Source: an uncultured Alphaproteobacteria bacterium | GTDB lineage: Bacteria > Pseudomonadota > Alphaproteobacteria > RF32 > CAG-239 | Direction: 5' to 3' | Length of the DNA stretch: 18,834 bases | NCBI GenBank assembly: GCA_900540425.1 | Contig: UQFU01000025.1 | Span: 1-18,834 of the forward strand | Part shown: piece after piece, positions 14,280 to 18,834 of the stretch | How positions within the stretch are numbered: the first letter of the stretch is position 1 | How the letters are laid out: every line of letters begins with the position of its first letter | Made by a program: the position numbers and the translations under genes | The notes under the pieces: model-generated | Database searches by the model: none | Seen by the model: only the letters and a program-made list of their open reading frames with translations | What the model was told of the DNA's origin: nothing

Positions 14280-15113
14280 CTAATTTGAATTGTATCCGAA
14301 TTTCCTAGATAATAAAACTTCTTTCCAATAATTTTCTCGGGAAATAACATATTCATTTGAGGCTGTATTTAAAATTTGCTCTAGCAAAGTGTAATGAAAA
14401 TTATTTTGTATATATTCAAAACCTTTATCGTTGACAATTTTTTTTAATTCTTTATTTCCACCGTGTCCATCGGTAACATAATCTTTCCACCTGTTCCATA
14501 TTCCACTGCCACCACACGCCGAGCCGACATATTCTTTACCATTATTTTTGTCTTTTATTAAATATACCCCGTAAATGTTTTGCAATGCTGTATGCCAGTC
14601 CGGTAATTGGTTATCAATAATAAATTTTAAATCTGCATAACTAACACTGACAGAATTATAATTTTTAAAATTTTTAAATTTAACAGGTTCTTCTAAAATA
14701 GTTTTTACATACATTTCATCAAAAACAGTTTCAAAATTTAACCGACGATTTCTACCGCAAAATTTCAAATTTACTTTTAGTCTGCCAATAAATTCGTTAT
14801 ACAAAGGCATTTCGTGGATTACATATCTGTCTTCTTTTATATCCGAAACTTCATAAATTCCGCTGAACAGCCAAGTGTCTTTTTCATAATACACATTTAC
14901 AAAAGAAATAATATATTTTCGGTTAAAAGCATTAGTTTGTGGTTTATACTCATTCCATCCTATCCATCTCTTTTTATCAGTTAAAAAAATATCTAGAGGC
15001 TCGCTCTGACCATCTGTTGAGGCAAGGTGTATTTTGTAGTCCTGTATATTTTCAAAATGTATAATAGATGATAATTTTATTAAGCTCGCAACCAATTTAT
15101 TGCTCCTGATCAT
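14280..15113 (-). CDS. GIY-YIG nuclease-domain protein (island module 2)
   Basis: A 277-residue protein. Residues about 178-265 form a GIY-YIG endonuclease domain: IYGVYLIKD (the 'GIY' strand as GVY), then KEYVGSA ('YIG' as YVG), a GIWNRWKDY helix with the expected Arg, and a late Glu in SRENYWKE. The first roughly 150 residues are a separate domain with WIGWNEYKP and WLFSGIYEVSD, probably for target recognition. Such fusions occur in restriction-like and mobile-element proteins, so DNA cleavage is likely, though unproven. The ATG at 15113 has no ribosome binding site; an in-frame TTG at 15095 lies seven bases after AGGAG and may be the true start, giving 271 residues. It is AT-rich and flanked by the island repeats. 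Confidence 0.8.
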   Translation of the reverse strand: MIRSNKLVASLIKLSSIIHFENIQDYKIHLASTDGQSEPLDIFLTDKKRWIGWNEYKPQTNAFNRKYIISFVNVYYEKDTWLFSGIYEVSDIKEDRYVIHEMPLYNEFIGRLKVNLKFCGRNRRLNFETVFDEMYVKTILEEPVKFKNFKNYNSVSVSYADLKFIIDNQLPDWHTALQNIYGVYLIKDKNNGKEYVGSACGGSGIWNRWKDYVTDGHGGNKELKKIVNDKGFEYIQNNFHYTLLEQILNTASNEYVISRENYWKEVLLSRKFGYNSN

Positions 15114-15171
15114 TTTAGATGAAATGCTATATTAGGATAATATGTAATTATTTAATTTAGATTTAATTGTC

Positions 15172-15279
15172 ATCGGACTGGGATTTTATTTAGTAAAAAG
15201 CTTGATTTTCTTAGCTTTCGCTCAAAAAGTCCGATAATTTGTTTAAAATTGCTGTTTTCAAAATCTATAAAATCGGACT
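15172..15279. repeat. 108-bp island repeat, copy B
   Basis: Second copy of the repeat at 13766-13873, with ATCGGACT at 15172-15179 and 15272-15279 and AGTCCGAT at 15228-15235. It lies between the GIY-YIG gene and the terminator of tRNA-Leu. The two copies are 1406 bp apart in the same orientation, so recombination between them would remove module 2. Confidence 0.85.
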
Positions 15280-15301
15280 AAATAAGCTATTGTTTAAAAA
15301 G

Positions 15302-15324
15302 AAAAAATCCGCAATAAATGCGGA
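15302..15324 (-). terminator. Terminator of tRNA-Leu
   Basis: TCCGCA (15308-15313) pairs with TGCGGA (15319-15324) around ATAAA, with six T residues following on the minus strand. It begins 12 bases after the tRNA 3' end. Confidence 0.8.
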
Positions 15325-15335
15325 AATCTTAAAAA

Positions 15336-15422
15336 TGGTGCACCTGGCCGGAATCGAACCGGCACGTCCTTGCGGACAACAGATTTTAAGTCTGCAGCGT
15401 CTACCTGTTCCGCCACAGGTGC
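15336..15422 (-). tRNA. tRNA-Leu (anticodon UAA)
   Basis: An 87-nt class II tRNA on the minus strand. The acceptor stem GCACCTG pairs with CAGGTGC, with discriminator A and an encoded CCA. The anticodon loop CTTAAAA has anticodon TAA, which reads UUA/UUG leucine codons. The long variable arm TGTCCGCAAGGACG is typical of leucine tRNA, and the T-arm is GCCGGTTCGATTCCGGC. Its 3' end borders the repeat-rich island, a common place for integration. Confidence 0.96.
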
Positions 15423-15435
15423 CCGATACGAATGT

Positions 15436-15464
15436 GTTATACAAAGAAAATATCATAAATGCAA
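15436..15464 (-). promoter_or_regulatory. Probable promoter of tRNA-Leu
   Basis: On the minus strand, -10 TATAAC (15436-15441) lies 14 bases before the tRNA, with a weak -35 TTGCAT (15459-15464) 17 bp further upstream. Confidence 0.5.
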
Positions 15465-15537
15465 TATAAAACTTGTTTCTTTTCATAAAATATGCTTTGT
15501 TAAAAACGAGTAAAATTTATATTAAGGAAGACACCAA

Positions 15538-16245
15538 ATGAAGACTATAGATATTTCCTGGCGCAGATATATTCTGCCTAATATTAACAATGAAGGCTGG
15601 CGTTTTGTCGGCATTTTTGCTGCCGTTACGGCGCTGTTGGCGATTCTCTGGCAGCCTCTGGGCTGGATTGGATTGGTTCTGACCATTTGGTGTTTTTATT
15701 TCTTCCGCGATCCGGAGCGCGTAACGCCCGATGTTGAAAACGTTGTCGTTTCTCCGGCCGATGGTATTGTTCAGATGATTACCAAAGTTAAAGCGCCGGA
15801 AGAACTGGGGCTGGGGGATAAAAAGTTTACCCGTGTCAGCGTTTTTATGAGTGTGTTTAATGTTCACGTCAACCGCGCTCCGGCCGAAGGAAAAATCCTT
15901 AAGTCTGTCTATGTTCCCGGAAAATTTTTGAATGCCACTCTGGATAAGGCCAGCAAAGACAATGAACGTCAGCTCCTGTCCATGAAAACTAAAAGCGGTA
16001 AGGAGATTGCCTTTGTCCAAATCGCCGGATTGGTTGCCCGCCGTATTTTGTGCCATGCCCAACCCGGCCAGGCTTATAAGGCCGGCGAACGCTTTGGGCT
16101 GATCCGCTTTGGTTCGCGGCTGGACGTTTATCTGCCGGAAGGGGTAGAGCCTCAGGTTTGTCTCGGCCAGACGATGGTTGCCGGCGAAACTGTCATTGCC
16201 AATTTGGAAAGCGGTGCGGCTCAGGTTGAAGGAGTGATAAGATAG
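15538..16245 (+). CDS. psd: Phosphatidylserine decarboxylase proenzyme
   Basis: A 235-residue member of the short, Rhizobium-type branch. It removes CO2 from phosphatidylserine to make phosphatidylethanolamine at the inner membrane. Hydrophobic segments at about 22-54 anchor it. SPADG contains Asp75, [11 protein letters not shown] contains His110, and RFGSR contains the self-cleavage site Gly192-Ser193, where Ser becomes the pyruvoyl cofactor. This branch uses FGS rather than the LGST of E. coli. AAGGAAG lies about seven bases before the ATG. Its stop codon overlaps the start of pssA by one base, so the two steps of the pathway are translated together, decarboxylase first. Confidence 0.95.
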   Translation: MKTIDISWRRYILPNINNEGWRFVGIFAAVTALLAILWQPLGWIGLVLTIWCFYFFRDPERVTPDVENVVVSPADGIVQMITKVKAPEELGLGDKKFTRVSVFMSVFNVHVNRAPAEGKILKSVYVPGKFLNATLDKASKDNERQLLSMKTKSGKEIAFVQIAGLVARRILCHAQPGQAYKAGERFGLIRFGSRLDVYLPEGVEPQVCLGQTMVAGETVIANLESGAAQVEGVIR

Positions 16246-17042
16246 TGGAAAAAATTAATAACAAGTTGCAGATTTCAAAACAGAAACTCAAGGCTTTGCC
16301 TTTTCGCAAGATTGCTCCGAACATCGTTACCATGTTGGCGCTTTGCTCCGGCGTAACCTCAATCCGTTATTCCATTCAGGAAGATTGGACCAAAGCCGTC
16401 GTCTGTATTTTCTTTGCCGCTTTGTTTGATTGGTTTGACGGACGTGTTGCCCGCCTGCTGAAAGGGTCGACCAAGTTTGGCGCCGAGCTGGATTCGCTGT
16501 CCGATTTTGTCAGCTTTGGCGTGGCGCCGGCAATCCTTCTTTATCAATGGTCTTTGTTTGATTTGCCCAAATACGGCTGGTTTTTCTGCCTGCTGATGGC
16601 AATCGGCATGTCTATGCGCTTGGCGCGCTTTAATACTATGCTTGATGATGAACCGCAGCCCGAATATTGGACGCATTTTTTTGTCGGCGTTCCGGCTCCG
16701 GCCGCGGCCGCTCTGGCATTGATGCCCCTGTTGATTTCTTTTGACACGCCGGAACTGACTTTTGTCCGTTCACACGCTTTTTGCGGAACTTTGCTTTGCG
16801 TCGTGTCGTTTTTAATGGTCAGTCGAATTCCGACGTTTTCGACCAAACACCTGCGGGTAACCAAAAGCGGGCTGATTTTCTTGATGATTGTTGTCGCCCT
16901 CTTTGTCAGTTCGCTGATGACGCAGCCGTGGTTTACGCTGGGCTTTGCTACCTTCCTTTACGCCTTGTCAATTCCTTATGGCGTTGTTGTCTTCCTTCGG
17001 GAAAAGAAAAAATACCAGGAAGAAAACGGCGGAGAAGTATAA
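16245..17042 (+). CDS. pssA: CDP-diacylglycerol-serine O-phosphatidyltransferase
   Basis: A 265-residue membrane enzyme that joins serine to CDP-diacylglycerol, giving the phosphatidylserine used by Psd. The CDP-alcohol transferase motif is complete: D62-x2-D65-G66-x2-A69-R70-x8-G79-x3-D83-x3-D87. About seven or eight hydrophobic segments follow the order of bacterial PssA type II. The start is GTG, sharing its G with the psd stop codon (TAGTG). AAGGAG at the end of psd serves as ribosome binding site. The basic N-terminus (NNKLQISKQKLKALPFRK) precedes the first segment. A terminator follows the stop by six bases. Confidence 0.95.
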   Translation: MEKINNKLQISKQKLKALPFRKIAPNIVTMLALCSGVTSIRYSIQEDWTKAVVCIFFAALFDWFDGRVARLLKGSTKFGAELDSLSDFVSFGVAPAILLYQWSLFDLPKYGWFFCLLMAIGMSMRLARFNTMLDDEPQPEYWTHFFVGVPAPAAAALALMPLLISFDTPELTFVRSHAFCGTLLCVVSFLMVSRIPTFSTKHLRVTKSGLIFLMIVVALFVSSLMTQPWFTLGFATFLYALSIPYGVVVFLREKKKYQEENGGEV

Positions 17043-17048
17043 AAAATG

Positions 17049-17077
17049 AAAGGCTGTTCAAACGGGCAGCCTTTTTT
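17049..17077 (+). terminator. Terminator of the psd-pssA operon
   Basis: AAAGGCTG (17049-17056) pairs with CAGCCTTT (17067-17074) around a 10-base loop that can tighten with T-G pairs. The stem runs directly into a T-run ending at 17077. Confidence 0.85.
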
Positions 17078-17134
17078 ATTAGCGATATTTTTATCTTTTC
17101 AGGCTAAAATGCCGGCATAAACTGGAGAATGCCT

Positions 17135-18361
17135 ATGCTGAACTTTATCTGGGCCGGATTTTTTCTGATTGCTTTTGCCGTTGCTTCTTGTCGCAATTTA
17201 TGGGGCGGCGATACTGCGGTTTGGACAACTCTGATAAACGCAACGTTTGCCGATGCCAAGTCGGCTTTTCTGATTTCCCTGAACCTGACCGGTATTCTTT
17301 GCCTTTGGCTGGGCCTGCTGAAGATTGCCGAACGTTCGGGAATGGCTGCTCTGCTGGCTCGCGGGCTGCAACCGCTGTTTCGTCGGATTATGCCCGATGT
17401 TCCTGCCGGTTCTCCGGCTATGTCCTCGATGATTATGAATATGGCGGCCAATGTCTTGGGGCTTGATAACGCCGCAACCCCGATGGGCCTGAAGGCGATG
17501 GAGCAGTTGCAGGCGATTAACCCGCATAAAGACCGGGCCAGCAATGCCCAGATTTTGTTTATGGTGATTAACGCTTCGGCGGTAACGCTGATTCCGATCA
17601 GTATCCTTATGTATCGTTCGGAATTAGGTTCGACGAACCCCAGCGCCGTCTTTGTGCCAATTTTGTGTGCAACTTCGGTTTCGACCTTGGTGGGCTTTCT
17701 GGCGGTGGCGGCAGTTCAGAAGCTCAATATTTTCAATCGGGTCGTCTTGGCCTATTTGTTGGGAGCCTTTGGTTTTATCGCCGGCGTTGCTTGGTATTTT
17801 GGCAGTCTTGAGCCGGAACGGCGTTTGGAACTTTCGGCGGCCTGGGGAAATTTTATCCTCTTTGCTTTTGTCGTCGGTTTTATCTCCGCCGGTTTAATCA
17901 AAAAACTGAACGTTTATGAAACTTTTATCGAAGGGGCCAAAGAGGGGTTTGAAATTGCCGTCAGGATTATCCCTTATTTGGTTGCAATGTTGGTAGCCAT
18001 TGGTGTTTTTCGTGCCTCCGGAGCCTTGGACTATCTGGTGCAGGGATTTGAAAGGCTTTTTTCGCTTTGCGGCATGAATACGGATTTTGTTGCCGCTTTG
18101 CCGACGGCATTTATGAAGCCGCTCTCCGGCAGCGGTGCCCGGGCAATGATGATTGAAACGATGCAGACTTATGGGGCGGACAGCTTCCCGGCTTTTGTTT
18201 CTGCGGTTATCCAAGGGTCAACCGAAACTACATTCTATGTTTTGGCCGTTTATTTCGGGGCCGTCAGAATCAGCAAAGTCGGCGCCGCGCTGCCTTGTGC
18301 ATTGCTTGCCGACCTTGCCGGAATTATTGCGGCGGTTGCCTTGTCCTATCTGTTTTATTGA
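17135..18361 (+). CDS. Fused SpmA-SpmB nucleoside-recognition (Gate) membrane protein
   Basis: A 408-residue inner-membrane protein made of two homologous Gate domains that Bacillus encodes as separate genes spmA and spmB. The first half has NVLGLDNAATPMGLKAMEQLQ (about 108-128), a SpmA signature. The second has TAFMKPLSGSGARAMMIETM and QGSTETTFYVLAVYFG, the SpmB signature. About ten hydrophobic segments are present. In Bacillus these proteins affect spore core dehydration; in non-sporing bacteria the fused form is presumed to move or sense an unknown small molecule. The start at 17135 was chosen because GGAG (17124-17127) lies seven bases upstream; the ATG at 17129 is only one base from it. 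It overlaps the convergent gene by seven bases. Confidence 0.88.
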   Translation: MLNFIWAGFFLIAFAVASCRNLWGGDTAVWTTLINATFADAKSAFLISLNLTGILCLWLGLLKIAERSGMAALLARGLQPLFRRIMPDVPAGSPAMSSMIMNMAANVLGLDNAATPMGLKAMEQLQAINPHKDRASNAQILFMVINASAVTLIPISILMYRSELGSTNPSAVFVPILCATSVSTLVGFLAVAAVQKLNIFNRVVLAYLLGAFGFIAGVAWYFGSLEPERRLELSAAWGNFILFAFVVGFISAGLIKKLNVYETFIEGAKEGFEIAVRIIPYLVAMLVAIGVFRASGALDYLVQGFERLFSLCGMNTDFVAALPTAFMKPLSGSGARAMMIETMQTYGADSFPAFVSAVIQGSTETTFYVLAVYFGAVRISKVGAALPCALLADLAGIIAAVALSYLFY

Positions 18362-18735
18362 CGGTTTTCTCGCATGATTTTGTTATAAACTTCATGGCTG
18401 AGCAAAAAGTTTTGAACGTCTTCATAATTTAACGGCTGATAAATTTCTTCAATTCGCTTGGGCGTACCGGTATTTTTGACCTGAAAGCCTTTGCCTTTAT
18501 AGGTAACAATCCGGTGCTGCCCGATACGTTCGATGTCTACGCCGGGCAGGGCGCGGGTGATGGCTTCGGTTCTTTTTTCTTTGGGGAGTTCCACGACTTC
18601 GGCTGCCATTTTTTTTGCGTCTTCCAAATTCTGCAATGCTTTTTCGTTCAGGATACTGCCATTGTCAACAACTTCCATAAAGGTAAAGATATAGCCGATT
18701 AGATTGGAATAATACGAAAGCCTTTTATTGTCCAT
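18355..18735 (-). CDS. Conserved-looking small protein of unknown function
   Basis: A 126-residue soluble protein that I do not recognise. The N-terminal helix DNKRLSYYSNLIGYIFTFMEVVD has some hydrophobic face but no clear signal peptide. A Lys/Glu-rich helix follows (about 33-62), and then a short strand region (GQHRIVTYKGKGFQVKN). AGGAG lies eight bases before the ATG, and the base composition is like the core genes, so it is a real gene. It is convergent with the SpmAB-like gene and may be co-transcribed with the gene that ends at 18775. Confidence 0.7.
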   Translation of the reverse strand: MDNKRLSYYSNLIGYIFTFMEVVDNGSILNEKALQNLEDAKKMAAEVVELPKEKRTEAITRALPGVDIERIGQHRIVTYKGKGFQVKNTGTPKRIEEIYQPLNYEDVQNFLLSHEVYNKIMRENRQ

Positions 18736-18774
18736 TTCAAAAACTCCTGTTCCCTTGAATAAATTTGTCCGCTG

Positions 18775-18834
18775 CTATCTCGTATATTGGCGGGGGGCGC
18801 CGCCGGGAGAGTAGGTTTTGTTCTTGACCACGGC
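18775..18834 (-). CDS. Possible C-terminal end of a gene cut by the window edge
   Basis: The last 60 bases read on the minus strand as 19 codons plus TAG (AVVKNKTYSPGGAPRQYTR). Third positions are strongly G/C, as in core coding sequence here. It ends 39 bases before the start of the 126-residue gene on the same strand. The protein is not recognised. Confidence 0.35.
   Translation of the reverse strand, partial: AVVKNKTYSPGGAPRQYTR

Noticed and set aside
13766..15279. Integron-type attC sites
   Set aside because: The repeat lacks the GTTRRRY/RYYYAAC core boxes and no integrase is present.
13766..15279. CRISPR array
   Set aside because: Only two long repeats 1.4 kb apart with genes between them; no short regular spacers and no cas genes.

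Overview
The window looks like the chromosome of an uncultured, anaerobic or microaerophilic alphaproteobacterium, probably host-associated. Pointers are the 'FGS'-type short phosphatidylserine decarboxylase directly joined to pssA, a VirB8-type secretion protein, an oxygen-sensitive class III ribonucleotide reductase with its radical-SAM activase, and a moderate-GC core with AT-rich islands. This is inference from gene content; no rRNA is present. The species cannot be named from here.

Left part (1-3100): a VirB8-like type IV secretion gene on the minus strand, divergent from a 652-residue outer-membrane efflux (TolC/NodT-like) lipoprotein. That lipoprotein carries an extra C-terminal Ig-like (He_PIG/cadherin-like) domain and is followed by a strong terminator.

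Anaerobic dNTP block (3368-6550): two NrdR boxes exactly 31 bp apart lie over a sigma70-like promoter. They are followed by nrdD, a separate 65-codon gene that carries the glycyl-radical motif, a hairpin terminator, and nrdG. NrdD itself stops just after its zinc site, so the enzyme is encoded in two pieces. A NADAR-family gene follows.

Middle (7165-12176): a flavin-reductase-like protein with a long basic tail, a LysR-type regulator, a maltose/galactoside O-acetyltransferase-like protein, an unknown lipoprotein, and a YdcF/DUF218-like protein with a clear promoter.

Island next to tRNA-Leu(UAA) (about 12250-15422): a 45-codon relic of pyruvate formate-lyase, then two AT-rich cargo modules on the minus strand. 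Module 1 has a membrane protein and a secreted protein. Module 2 has a GIY-YIG protein and a secreted cysteine-repeat protein. Each module is bounded on the right by a 108-bp repeat with ATCGGACT words at fixed spacings (0, 56, 100) and on the left by a diverged 75-nt relic. The joints resemble the 3' end of the tRNA plus its terminator. The arrangement suggests serial insertion of small gene cassettes at one tRNA end and is the most unusual structure here, alongside the split NrdD.

Right part (15538-18834): psd and pssA overlap by one base and make phosphatidylethanolamine. Then come a terminator, a fused SpmA-SpmB nucleoside-recognition membrane protein, an unknown 126-residue protein, and what may be the last codons of a further minus-strand gene.
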